Below, piece after piece: positions 1 through 8,539 of a stretch of 64,000 nucleotides of DNA (position 1 is the stretch's first letter; the number at the start of each line of letters is the position of its first letter). The notes beneath the pieces were generated by a model that saw only the letters and a list, made by a program, of their open reading frames with translations, ran no database searches and was not told where the DNA came from. The stretch comes from Sphingobacterium yanglingense. GTDB lineage: Bacteria; Bacteroidota; Bacteroidia; Sphingobacteriales; Sphingobacteriaceae. The translations under genes were made by a program, and so were the position numbers. The stretch is from positions 124,001-188,000 of the forward strand of contig NZ_SNYV01000016.1 of NCBI RefSeq assembly GCF_004363245.1, read 5' to 3'.

Positions 1-190
1 ACTAACCATCCAAGATATATACAGCGCAGATTCTGCTTTTTTGAGCGGAACTGCAGCTGAGATTATCGGCATAAAACAAGTCGATCATGTGATCTACAAA
101 GAAGAGTGGGAACATAGTATCGGCGCATCTATTCAAAGAAAATACAAAAACTTAGTCTTAGAACAAGAAAATTATGAAGTCATCATCTGA
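1..190 (+). CDS. ilvE: Branched-chain aminotransferase, C-terminal fragment (partial)
   Basis: An open frame enters from the left edge (first full codon at base 2) and ends at a TGA at 188-190. It gives the last 62 residues of a class IV PLP aminotransferase: the segment SADSAFLSGTAAEIIGI is the conserved C-terminal Gly-Thr-Ala-Ala phosphate-binding region, followed by a closing helix rich in Lys and Tyr. IlvE transfers the amino group to the 2-keto acids made by the enzymes encoded downstream. Its stop lies 17 bases inside ilvD, so the two are probably translationally coupled. The identification rests on this fragment and the operon context; the catalytic lysine lies outside the window. Confidence 0.8.
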   Translation, partial: LTIQDIYSADSAFLSGTAAEIIGIKQVDHVIYKEEWEHSIGASIQRKYKNLVLEQENYEVII

Positions 191-1874
191 TCACGGGAAG
201 ACATTAAACAAGTACAGTAGAATATTCACGCAGGACGAGACGCAGCCTGCGGCTAAAGCAATGCTTTATGGCATCGGCCTAACCGATGCTGATATGGATA
301 AAGCACAAGTAGGAATTGCAAGTATGGGCTACGATGGTAACACCTGTAACATGCATTTAAATGACCTTGCACAAATCGTAAAAAAAGGCATATGGGCCAA
401 TGAGCTTGTCGGCTTGACATTTGGCACTATAGGCGTTAGTGACGGTATGAGCAACGGCACCGACGGCATGCGCTACTCTTTGGTATCCAGAGATGTGATT
501 GCAGATAGTATCGAGACCATCTGTGGTGGACAATACTATGATGGGGTCGTCGCTATCCCTGGTTGTGACAAGAATATGCCAGGAGCAATCATGGCAATGG
601 GAAGACTGAACCGCCCTGCTATTATGGTATACGGGGGAACAATCGCCCCAGGCCACTACAAGGGCGAAGAATTGAATATTGTATCTGCTTTTGAAGCTTT
701 AGGGAAGAAAATAGCTGGAACAATCTCTGACGAGGATTATGATGGTGTAATACGCCATACCTGCCCTGGCGCAGGCGCTTGTGGAGGTATGTATACAGCA
801 AACACGATGGCCTCGGCTATTGAAGCCTTGGGTATGAGTCTCCCCTATTCGTCATCAAATCCTGCTGTATCAGAAGAAAAGAAGAAAGAGTGTTTAGAAG
901 CCGGAAAATACATCCGCATTTTGTTGGAAAAGGATATAAAACCTTCTGATATCATGACTCGTAAAGCATTTGAAAATGCAATTCGTACGATTGTGATACT
1001 TGGAGGATCAACCAATGCTGTTTTGCACTTTATCGCAATGGGGCATGCTGTTGGGGTAGAAGTCACTCCTGATGACTTTCAACGTATGTCTGATGAGACA
1101 CCAGTATTGGCAGATTTAAAGCCATCCGGCAAATACCTAATGCAAGACCTCCATAATTATGGTGGGGTACCTGCTGTATTGAAATATTTATTGGATGAAG
1201 GTTTACTACATGGTGATTGTTTGACTGTAACGGGAAAAACATTGGCAGAGAATTTAGAGGGTGTGAAATCTATTATGGACTACGAACAGCCTATCATTCG
1301 ACCATTGAACAAGCCTATCAAAGAAACCGGTCACTTACAGATATTGTATGGCAACCTAGCCGAACAAGGTTCTGTTGCTAAGATATCGGGAAAAGAAGGT
1401 GAGAAATTCGTAGGTCCTGCCCGTGTATTTGACGGAGAGCATGACCTTGTCGCAGGAGTATCGTCTGGCCGCATCAAACCTGGAGATGTAATCGTTATTA
1501 AAAATGAAGGACCTAAGGGTGCTCCTGGTATGCCAGAAATGTTGAAACCGACGTCATTGATTATCGGAGCGGGACTGGGCAACTCGGTTGCGTTGATTAC
1601 CGATGGCAGATTCTCCGGTGGAACACACGGCTTCGTTGTTGGACATATCACACCCGAAGCCTATGAAGGCGGGCTTATCGGCCTTGTACAAGACGATGAT
1701 ATCATCGAGATTGATGCCGTAAACAATACCATAAGTCTAAAAGTATCTGACGAGACCATTGCCGAACGTCGCAGTACGTGGAAACAGCCCGAACTGAAGG
1801 TCAGCAAAGGTGTGCTCTACAAATATGCAAAAACGGTTGCCAATGCTTCCCTGGGATGCGTTACGGATTTATAA
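174..1874 (+). CDS. ilvD: Dihydroxy-acid dehydratase
   Basis: Dehydrates 2,3-dihydroxy-isovalerate and 2,3-dihydroxy-3-methylvalerate to the keto acids that precede valine and isoleucine. The 566-residue length is normal for IlvD/Edd. The three iron-sulfur cysteines are visible: Cys58 (GNTCNMH), Cys131 in CDKNMPG and Cys203 in GAGACGGMYTANTM. The C-terminal half carries GRFSGGTHGFVVGHITPEA, typical of the family. The chosen ATG overlaps the end of ilvE by 17 bases and gives a normal N-terminus (LNKYSRIFTQD). It is the first complete gene of a contiguous branched-chain amino acid operon. The function is secure. Confidence 0.97.
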   Translation: MKSSSDHGKTLNKYSRIFTQDETQPAAKAMLYGIGLTDADMDKAQVGIASMGYDGNTCNMHLNDLAQIVKKGIWANELVGLTFGTIGVSDGMSNGTDGMRYSLVSRDVIADSIETICGGQYYDGVVAIPGCDKNMPGAIMAMGRLNRPAIMVYGGTIAPGHYKGEELNIVSAFEALGKKIAGTISDEDYDGVIRHTCPGAGACGGMYTANTMASAIEALGMSLPYSSSNPAVSEEKKKECLEAGKYIRILLEKDIKPSDIMTRKAFENAIRTIVILGGSTNAVLHFIAMGHAVGVEVTPDDFQRMSDETPVLADLKPSGKYLMQDLHNYGGVPAVLKYLLDEGLLHGDCLTVTGKTLAENLEGVKSIMDYEQPIIRPLNKPIKETGHLQILYGNLAEQGSVAKISGKEGEKFVGPARVFDGEHDLVAGVSSGRIKPGDVIVIKNEGPKGAPGMPEMLKPTSLIIGAGLGNSVALITDGRFSGGTHGFVVGHITPEAYEGGLIGLVQDDDIIEIDAVNNTISLKVSDETIAERRSTWKQPELKVSKGVLYKYAKTVANASLGCVTDL

Positions 1875-1981
1875 AAAAGAGCAAAGATTAAAGAGCAAAG
1901 ATTTCCGGTTAATCTATTGTCCTTGCTCCTTATTCCTTAATCTAAATACTGAATACTAATATCTAAATACTAACTAATAAA
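1875..1981 (+). repeat. Degenerate word-repeat spacer between ilvD and ilvB
   Basis: This 107-base spacer is built of repeated short words. AAAGAGCAAAGATT is present twice in tandem at its start, and ATCTAAATACT is present twice near its end. The middle (TCCTTGCTCC, TTCCTTAATCT) is an inverted, imperfect copy of the first words, so the RNA could fold back on itself. No ORF or clear promoter is seen. A spacer of similar make-up follows ilvN. Function unknown. Confidence 0.55.
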
Positions 1982-3724
1982 ATGAGTACACTGGAAAAAA
2001 CCGAAAAAAAGGACAACCAAACTACTACGGCTGCCTCCCAATTGACCGGCTCACAGGCGGTATTGGAAGCATTGATCCACGAAGGTGTGGATACCGTGTT
2101 TGGCTATCCTGGTGGTGCCATTATGCCAATCTATGATGCATTGTACGACTACAATGATCGATTGAAGCATATCTTGGTACGCCATGAGCAAGGTGGAATT
2201 CATGCTGCACAAGGATATGCACGTACTTCTGGACGTGTAGGTGTAGCTTTTGCGACGAGTGGTCCTGGAGCAACTAATCTAGTCACTGGACTAGCTGATG
2301 CCATGATTGACAGTAACCCTATCGTCTGTATTACAGGTCAGGTATTTGCTTCTCTATTAGGTACAGATGCTTTTCAGGAGACGGATGTAATCAATATTAC
2401 TTCGCCTGTCACCAAATGGAGCTATCAGGTAACGGAGGCTTCTGAAATCCCTACGGCGTTAGCTAAAGCTTTCTACGTCGCTAGTACCGGACGTCCAGGC
2501 CCTGTATTGATCGATATTACTAAAAACGCACAGATAGAGCTGTTTGATTACCTTGGATATGAAAAATGTACACATATCCGCTCGTATCGCCCCGCTCCTA
2601 TTGTCAGAAAAGAATATATACAAAAAGCTGCTGAAGTAATCAACTCGGCAAATAAACCCTTTGTCTTATTTGGACAAGGAATCATACTTGGAAAAGCAGA
2701 ACAGGAATTTAAATCCTTTATCGAAAAAGGAGGTTTTCCATCAGCTACAACCGTAATGGGACTAAGTGCTTTAGAAACAGACCACCCTCTACATGTAGGA
2801 ATGTTAGGAATGCATGGTAATTATGCTCCAAATGTAATGACAAACGAGTGTGATGTCCTGATCGCTGTGGGAATGCGTTTTGATGACCGTGTTACAGGTC
2901 GTCTCGACAAGTATGCCAAACAAGCAAAAGTCGTGCATCTAGACATTGACCCTGCCGAAATCGATAAGAACGTAAAAACAACGGTACCGGTATGGGGCAA
3001 TTGTAAGGAAACATTGCCTTTATTGACAGAATTAATCAACAAAGGTGACCATGCCGACTGGCTACAACAATTCCGAGACCTAGAAAACGAAGAGATCAAA
3101 GAGGTGATCCAAGATGAACTGCACCCTAAAGGAGATATCCTAACAATGGGCGAGGTTGTGAACGTACTAAATGAACTGACAGGCGGTAACGCTATTATAA
3201 CAACAGACGTAGGTCAACATCAAATGATAGCCTGTCGCTATGCGAAGTTCAACCAATCTAAATCAAATGTCACTTCTGGCGGTTTGGGAACGATGGGCTT
3301 TGGGCTTCCTGCGGCTATAGGCGCTTGGTATGGTGCTCCGGATCGCGATGTAATAGCTATCATCGGTGACGGTGGCTTTCAGATGACTCTACAGGAACTC
3401 GGTACCATCATGCAATTTGGAGCAAAGGTCAAAATATTAATCTTGAACAACCAATTCTTAGGAATGGTGCGTCAATGGCAACAGCTTTTCAATGACAAGC
3501 GCTACTCTTTCGTCAACATTACCAGTCCAGATTTTGTTGCCGTGGCAAAAGGGTACTATATCGACGGGAACAGAATCTCCGAGCGCAAAGACCTACGTGG
3601 TGCTTTAGAAACGATGCTTAACCATGACAGCTCTTACCTATTGGAAGTTATGGTCGGAAAAGAGAACAATGTTTTCCCAATGGTTGCACAAGGGACGAGT
3701 GTCTCAGAAATAAGATTAAAATAA
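1982..3724 (+). CDS. ilvB: Acetolactate synthase, large (catalytic) subunit
   Basis: Thiamin-diphosphate enzyme that condenses pyruvate with pyruvate or 2-ketobutyrate, the first shared step for valine, leucine and isoleucine. At 580 residues it has the usual three-domain layout. The catalytic glutamate is Glu69 in RHEQGGIHAAQGYAR. The ThDP/Mg motif starts at GDG (462-464, GDGGFQMT) and ends with the NNQFLGMV asparagines. QWQQLF is the usual FAD/herbicide-site neighbourhood. A polar extension of about 20 residues precedes the core (SQLTGSQAVLEAL). ilvN follows after a single base, so the two subunits are made from adjacent cistrons. Confidence 0.97.
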   Translation: MSTLEKTEKKDNQTTTAASQLTGSQAVLEALIHEGVDTVFGYPGGAIMPIYDALYDYNDRLKHILVRHEQGGIHAAQGYARTSGRVGVAFATSGPGATNLVTGLADAMIDSNPIVCITGQVFASLLGTDAFQETDVINITSPVTKWSYQVTEASEIPTALAKAFYVASTGRPGPVLIDITKNAQIELFDYLGYEKCTHIRSYRPAPIVRKEYIQKAAEVINSANKPFVLFGQGIILGKAEQEFKSFIEKGGFPSATTVMGLSALETDHPLHVGMLGMHGNYAPNVMTNECDVLIAVGMRFDDRVTGRLDKYAKQAKVVHLDIDPAEIDKNVKTTVPVWGNCKETLPLLTELINKGDHADWLQQFRDLENEEIKEVIQDELHPKGDILTMGEVVNVLNELTGGNAIITTDVGQHQMIACRYAKFNQSKSNVTSGGLGTMGFGLPAAIGAWYGAPDRDVIAIIGDGGFQMTLQELGTIMQFGAKVKILILNNQFLGMVRQWQQLFNDKRYSFVNITSPDFVAVAKGYYIDGNRISERKDLRGALETMLNHDSSYLLEVMVGKENNVFPMVAQGTSVSEIRLK

Positions 3725-3725
3725 A

Positions 3726-4316
3726 ATGGAAAAACAAGAATTTACCATCACTATATATACAGAGAATTCGATTGGTATGATCGGTCGTATCTCGAATATA
3801 TTTTCGCGTCGTAAAATCAATATAGAAAGCTTAAACACTTCTCCTTCAGAGGTAGAAGGCATACACCGCTTTACCATCCTAATATCAGAAGGCGAAGAGG
3901 TGGTCCGCAAACTGTGCCGTCAGATTGAAAAACAGGTGGAAGTATTAAAAGCGTACTTCAATACCAATGAGGAATTGATCTGGCAAGAGCAGGCACTATA
4001 CAAAGTACCAGCGGATGTTGTAAACGAAAAAGTCTACGTAGAGCGCTTATTACGTCAATATGGTGCTAATGTAGTCGTAATACGTCCGGATTATATTGTC
4101 TTTGAAACAGCGGGACATCGAGAAGAAATCGATCGATTAACCCAAGAACTGACAAAATATGGTTTGATCGAGTTTGTGAGAGGAGCCCGTATCGCTATCA
4201 TTAAGGATAGTGCAGGATTCCATGCCAAGTTGAAACAATTTGAACGGGAAGAACCAGCACCAGATATCGTCGAAAACGAATTTTTAGACCAACAGGATCA
4301 AGTGTTTACAATGTAA
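3726..4316 (+). CDS. ilvN: Acetolactate synthase, small (regulatory) subunit
   Basis: Regulatory partner of IlvB that confers valine feedback inhibition and raises activity. The first 75 residues form an ACT domain (FTITIYTENSIGMIGRISNIFSRR, then NIESLNTSPSE). The C-terminal half (about 85-165) is the second regulatory domain common in small subunits. The length of 196 is slightly above the usual 160-175, because of an acidic tail (EREEPAPDIVENEFLDQQDQ). It starts one base after the ilvB stop. The N-G/A-G ligand-binding region is represented by NSIGMIGR, so feedback control is likely, though it is inferred only. Confidence 0.95.
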   Translation: MEKQEFTITIYTENSIGMIGRISNIFSRRKINIESLNTSPSEVEGIHRFTILISEGEEVVRKLCRQIEKQVEVLKAYFNTNEELIWQEQALYKVPADVVNEKVYVERLLRQYGANVVVIRPDYIVFETAGHREEIDRLTQELTKYGLIEFVRGARIAIIKDSAGFHAKLKQFEREEPAPDIVENEFLDQQDQVFTM

Positions 4317-4442
4317 GACTACAAGGTTACAGGGCTTATGAGGTTATATGGTTACAGAGGTTACAAAGTTATACCTTGATAACTACATAACTTTCTAACT
4401 ACATAACTTCTTAACTTGACAACAACATCACTGATATATAAC
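4317..4442 (+). repeat. Degenerate word-repeat spacer between ilvN and the DinB gene
   Basis: The first half is made of variants of GGTTACAG / AGGTTATAT / AAAGTTATA. The second half is made of their complements (TAACTACATAACTTTC, CTAACTACATAACTTC, TTAACTTG). The two halves therefore form a long imperfect hairpin whose tip is GTTAT-ACCTTG-ATAAC near 4372-4387. No plausible coding frame is seen; a TTG-started extension of the DinB frame enters its last 27 bases but has no family support. Compare the spacer at 1875-1981. Confidence 0.6.
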
Positions 4443-4916
4443 ATGGAAAATACGTTTAAATTCATAATACAAACACGCAAAGCCTTCATTCGACTAGTCG
4501 AAAGCCTGACATTGGAGCAACTGAATGAGATTCCTGCCGGATTCAACAATAACATCATCTGGAACTTTGGCCACATTGTCGTGGTCGCCCCGGCGCTATG
4601 TTATTTGAGAACTGGAATAAGCACAGATACAGATCGCGTCAAATACCTTAAATCCTATGTGAAGGGGTCAAAACCGACATATAGTGTCACACAGGAAGAA
4701 GTGGATGACCTAAAGAGGCTAGCACTAGAAAGTATAGCCCAAATTGAGAAGGACTACTATGCCGGTGTGTTCAAGGAGATAGTTCCCTTTGCTACGGACA
4801 CCTACAAGGAGACCATGACAAGCATCGAAGAGGTTATTCAATTGTCCGCAGGGCATGATAACCTACACTATGGGTACGCAATAGCGCAAAACCGAATAAT
4901 CAAAATAAATAACTAA
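4443..4916 (+). CDS. DinB-family putative metal-dependent protein
   Basis: A 157-residue four-helix-bundle protein of the DinB/YfiT superfamily. The expected metal triad is present: His44 (NFGHIVV), His138 and His142 (GHDNLHYGYA). The ATG at 4443 is preferred over a TTG at 4416, because the upstream extension is repeat-like spacer and the family starts at MENTFKF. Members bind Zn or Ni. Some are thiol (bacillithiol, mycothiol) transferases, but most are uncharacterised. It sits between ilvN and ilvC on the same strand, so it is probably co-transcribed. No role in branched-chain synthesis is known to me. Confidence 0.8.
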   Translation: MENTFKFIIQTRKAFIRLVESLTLEQLNEIPAGFNNNIIWNFGHIVVVAPALCYLRTGISTDTDRVKYLKSYVKGSKPTYSVTQEEVDDLKRLALESIAQIEKDYYAGVFKEIVPFATDTYKETMTSIEEVIQLSAGHDNLHYGYAIAQNRIIKINN

Positions 4917-4950
4917 ATCTTAAAAAAGAAAAACTTTAAATAGTAAAACA

Positions 4951-6432
4951 ATGGCAAATTATTTCAACACATTACCTCTTAGAGAGCAATTGAATCAATT
5001 GGGTATTGCAGAATTCATGAATTCGTCCGAGTTTGCAGACGGCGTGGAGGCTTTAAAAGGTAAAAAAATAGTAATCGTAGGTGCAGGAGCTCAAGGGTTA
5101 AACCAAGGTTTGAACTTAAGAGATAGTGGGCTTAATGTATCTTACGCACTACGCAAAGAAGCTATTGAACAAAAAAGAGACTCTTGGAAAAACGCAACAG
5201 ATAATAACTTTACTGTAGGTACTTATGAAGAGTTAATCCCAACAGCGGATTTAGTAATCAACCTTACTCCAGATAAACAACATACATCTGTAGTCAATGC
5301 TGTGATGCCATTGATGAAACAAGGAGCGACTTTATCGTACTCCCACGGTTTTAATATCGTCGAAGAGGGTATGCAAATCCGTAAAGATATCACCGTTATC
5401 ATGGTAGCACCTAAATGTCCGGGATCAGAAGTACGTGCTGAATATTTAAGAGGATTCGGTGTACCAACACTAATCGCTGTACACCCTGAAAATGACCCTC
5501 AAGGTAAAGGATGGGCAGAAGCTAAGGCCTACTGTGTAGGTACAGGTGGTCATAGAGCAGGTGTATTAAAGTCATCTTTCGTTGCAGAAGTAAAATCGGA
5601 TTTAATGGGAGAACAAACAATCCTTTGTGGTTTGTTGCAAACAGGTTCTATTCTTTCTTTCGATAAGATGATTGCAAAGGGAATCGATGCAGGGTACGCT
5701 TCCAAATTAGTACAGTACGGTGTAGAGGTCATTACTGAAGCATTGAAACATGGTGGGGTAACTGGTATGTTAGACCGCTTAAGCAATCCAGCAAAGGTAA
5801 AAGCTTTTGAGCTGTCTGAAGAATTGAAAGGTATTATGCGCCCATTATTCCAAAAACATCAAGATGATATCATGTCTGGTGAATTCAGCAAGACAATGAT
5901 GGAAGACTGGAATAACGGCGATGCTAATCTATTGAAATGGAGAGCTGAAACAGGTGAAACTGCATTTGAAAAAACTCCTGCTGGCGATGTCAAAATAGCA
6001 GAGCAAGAATACTTTGACAACTATCTATTAATGGTTGCTTTTGTAAGAGCTGGTGTAGAGTTGGCTTTTGAAACGATGGTTGAAGCAGGTATTAAACCGG
6101 AGTCTGCGTACTACGAGTCATTACACGAAACTCCATTAATTGCAAATACAATCGCCCGTAAAAAACTGTTTGAAATGAACCGTGTTATTTCAGATACAGC
6201 AGAATACGGCTGTTACCTGTTTGACCAAGCATGTAAGCCTCTATTAAAAGATTTTATGACTAAAATCGACACCGATGTAGTTGGTAAAAACTTTAATGAT
6301 GGAAAAGATGCAGGTGTAGACAACGTAAAATTGGTTCAAATCAACGAGGTATTACGTAGCCACCCTGTCGAAGTAGTAGGTCGCGAATTGCGTAAAGCAA
6401 TGACTGCGATGAAAACTATTAAAACAATTTAA
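4951..6432 (+). CDS. ilvC: Ketol-acid reductoisomerase, long (class II) form
   Basis: Converts acetolactate or acetohydroxybutyrate to the dihydroxy acids used by IlvD, with Mg and NADPH. At 493 residues it is the E. coli-like class II enzyme with a duplicated knotted C-terminal domain, not the ~330-residue class I form. The Rossmann motif VGAGAQGLNQG lies at 43-53. The NADPH-selecting residues Arg68, Lys69, Arg76 and Ser78 (YALRKEAIEQKRDSW) match the E. coli pattern. Metal-binding acidic segments (GEQTILCGLLQTG, ELAFETMVEAGIKPESAYYESLHE) are present. Identification secure. Confidence 0.97.
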   Translation: MANYFNTLPLREQLNQLGIAEFMNSSEFADGVEALKGKKIVIVGAGAQGLNQGLNLRDSGLNVSYALRKEAIEQKRDSWKNATDNNFTVGTYEELIPTADLVINLTPDKQHTSVVNAVMPLMKQGATLSYSHGFNIVEEGMQIRKDITVIMVAPKCPGSEVRAEYLRGFGVPTLIAVHPENDPQGKGWAEAKAYCVGTGGHRAGVLKSSFVAEVKSDLMGEQTILCGLLQTGSILSFDKMIAKGIDAGYASKLVQYGVEVITEALKHGGVTGMLDRLSNPAKVKAFELSEELKGIMRPLFQKHQDDIMSGEFSKTMMEDWNNGDANLLKWRAETGETAFEKTPAGDVKIAEQEYFDNYLLMVAFVRAGVELAFETMVEAGIKPESAYYESLHETPLIANTIARKKLFEMNRVISDTAEYGCYLFDQACKPLLKDFMTKIDTDVVGKNFNDGKDAGVDNVKLVQINEVLRSHPVEVVGRELRKAMTAMKTIKTI

Positions 6433-6456
6433 AAATTTCGTAATTTTAATGTGCGC

Positions 6457-6496
6457 AATGAGGATGAAATTACAACTATTGTAATTCATCCTCATT
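6457..6496 (+). promoter_or_regulatory. Strong intercistronic hairpin between ilvC and leuC
   Basis: The left arm 6457-6475 (AATGAGGATGAAATTACAA) pairs with 6479-6496 over 18 base pairs, with one bulged A and a three-base loop (CTA). Only four Ts follow, so it is a weak terminator at best. It lies 35 bases before the leuC start. It may be a partial terminator, an RNA processing or stability element, or an attenuator setting leu relative to ilv expression. Confidence 0.7.
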
Positions 6497-6531
6497 TTGA
6501 AATTACAACATATATAGAAGAAAGAGAGAAA

Positions 6532-7929
6532 ATGGGAAAAACATTAGTAGAAAAGATTTGGGATGCGCATGTTGTCAAACAACAAGAAGGGTTTCCTGAT
6601 ATGTTATATATCGATACCCATCTTATCCATGAGGTGACCTCACCTCAGGCATTTGACGGCCTACGCAAAAGAGGGCTTCCTGTACTACGTCCAAAACAGA
6701 CCGTAGCTACAGCAGACCACAACGTCCCGACTTTAAATCAGCATTTACCTATTAAAGAAGAGCTATCGCGCTATCAAGTCGATATGCTGACAAAAAACTG
6801 CAAAGAATTCGGGGTAGAGCTTTATGGTTTGGGCCACCCTTACCAAGGTATTGTACACGTGATTGGTCCTGAGTTGGGAATTACTTTACCTGGAAAAACA
6901 ATGGTTTGTGGAGATAGCCATACATCGACGCATGGTGCCTTTGGTGCTATTGCTTTTGGTATCGGCACATCGCAGGTAGAACAGGTATTTGCAACGCAAT
7001 GTCTACTCTTACAAAAGCCAAAAACCATGAAAATCGAAGTTAATGGGGAACTAGGCAAAGGTGTAGGAGCTAAGGATATTATTTTATACGTTATTTCAAA
7101 AACAACTGCAGCCGGTGGAACAGGATACTTTGTTGAATTCGCAGGATCAGCAATCCGTTCTTTAAGTATGGAAGGACGTATGACGGTATGTAACATGAGT
7201 ATCGAGATGGGCGCACGTGGAGGATTAATAGCTCCAGACCAAACTACTTTCGACTATATCCAAGGCCGTGAGTTTGCTCCAAAAGGAGAAGAATGGGATA
7301 ATGCTGTCTCTTACTGGTCGACCTTATATTCGGATGACGACGCTAACTTTGACGCAGTCCTCACCTTTGATGCCGCTGACATCCAACCGATGATTACCTA
7401 TGGTACCAATCCAGGAATGGGTATAGGTGTGACTGAAATAATCCCAACAACTGTTTCACAGCCAGACAACGAACGTCCGTCCTACCAAAAGGCTTTGGAC
7501 TATATGGGCTTTCAGGATGGCGAACAGGTGCTAAACAAGCCGGTAGACTACGTCTTTATAGGTAGCTGTACCAACTCTCGTATCGAGGACTTGCGCCAAG
7601 TAGCCGATTTTATCAAAGGCAAACAAAAAGCAGATAGCGTAGAAGTATGGATTGTCCCAGGCTCTAAACAAGTAGAGGCACAAGCCAAGCAGGAGGGGAT
7701 AGATAAAATATTTGAAGCAGCAGGTTTCCAACTACGTGAACCAGGGTGCTCGGCTTGTCTGGGTATGAATGAGGATAAAATTCCAGCTGGCAAATATTGT
7801 GTTTCGACATCTAACCGCAACTTTGAAGGACGCCAAGGTCCGAATGCCCGCACTATGCTGGTAAGCCCGCTTACTGCGGCAGCAGCAGCGATTACTGGTA
7901 AAGTTGTAGATGTAAGAGAATTGATATAG
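6532..7929 (+). CDS. leuC: 3-isopropylmalate dehydratase, large subunit
   Basis: Aconitase-family enzyme that, with LeuD, isomerises 2- to 3-isopropylmalate in leucine synthesis. The three [4Fe-4S] ligands are Cys346 (GSCTNSR), Cys406 and Cys409 (GCSACLGMN), matching the E. coli spacing. The start is placed at the ATG giving MGKTLVEKIW (465 residues, E. coli 466). A GTG 81 bases upstream would run the protein through the hairpin spacer and has no family support. leuD begins after one base. Confidence 0.97.
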   Translation: MGKTLVEKIWDAHVVKQQEGFPDMLYIDTHLIHEVTSPQAFDGLRKRGLPVLRPKQTVATADHNVPTLNQHLPIKEELSRYQVDMLTKNCKEFGVELYGLGHPYQGIVHVIGPELGITLPGKTMVCGDSHTSTHGAFGAIAFGIGTSQVEQVFATQCLLLQKPKTMKIEVNGELGKGVGAKDIILYVISKTTAAGGTGYFVEFAGSAIRSLSMEGRMTVCNMSIEMGARGGLIAPDQTTFDYIQGREFAPKGEEWDNAVSYWSTLYSDDDANFDAVLTFDAADIQPMITYGTNPGMGIGVTEIIPTTVSQPDNERPSYQKALDYMGFQDGEQVLNKPVDYVFIGSCTNSRIEDLRQVADFIKGKQKADSVEVWIVPGSKQVEAQAKQEGIDKIFEAAGFQLREPGCSACLGMNEDKIPAGKYCVSTSNRNFEGRQGPNARTMLVSPLTAAAAAITGKVVDVRELI

Positions 7930-7930
7930 T

Positions 7931-8533
7931 ATGAAAAAATTTGAAAAATTGACGTCAACGGTAGTTCCACTACCCATTGAAAATATTGATACAGACCAGA
8001 TCATCCCTGCCCGCTTCCTAAAAGCGACAACAAGAGATGGTTTTGGTGACAACCTGTTTCGTGACTGGCGCTACGATAGTAACAATCAGCCAAAGTCTGA
8101 CTTTGTCATGAACAACCCGACCTATTCTGGAAAGGTACTCGTAGCAGGTAAGAATTTTGGCTGTGGATCATCCCGGGAACATGCAGCTTGGGCTATCCAA
8201 GATTACGGATTCGATGTCGTAATCAGCTCCTTTTTTGCAGACATATTCAAAGGAAATGCATTAAATAACGGAGTGTTGCCAATCACCGTACCGGAAGAGT
8301 TTTTAGAAAAGATATTTGCAGCGGTATTTGCTGATGCAACGGCTAAAATTGAAATCGATCTAGAAGCGCAAAAGGTTATCATAGCTGCTACTGGAGAGTC
8401 GTTCGAGTTCGAAATAAACCCTTATAAAAAATCCTGTTTGATCAATGGATATGATGATATCGATTTCATCCTGAGCCATTCGGATCAAATTCAAGATTTT
8501 GAGAAAACTAGACCCTTCTCTTTTTATTCATAA
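7931..8533 (+). CDS. leuD: 3-isopropylmalate dehydratase, small subunit
   Basis: The swivelling domain that completes the LeuCD active site. At 200 residues it has the family N-terminus (STVVPLPIENIDTDQIIPARFLK) and the substrate-binding loop NFGCGSSREHAAWAIQDYG. The start follows the leuC stop by one base, so the two are likely coupled. Length and motifs match E. coli LeuD (about 201 residues). No oddities. Confidence 0.97.
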   Translation: MKKFEKLTSTVVPLPIENIDTDQIIPARFLKATTRDGFGDNLFRDWRYDSNNQPKSDFVMNNPTYSGKVLVAGKNFGCGSSREHAAWAIQDYGFDVVISSFFADIFKGNALNNGVLPITVPEEFLEKIFAAVFADATAKIEIDLEAQKVIIAATGESFEFEINPYKKSCLINGYDDIDFILSHSDQIQDFEKTRPFSFYS

Positions 8534-8539
8534 CACAAT

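Noticed and set aside
6451..6531. N-terminal extension of leuC from a GTG
   Set aside because: It would translate the intercistronic hairpin; the family start is the ATG at 6532.
7548..7970. 140-codon minus-strand open frame over leuC/leuD
   Set aside because: Lies wholly antisense to well-supported leuC and leuD; Ser/Pro-rich with no family features.
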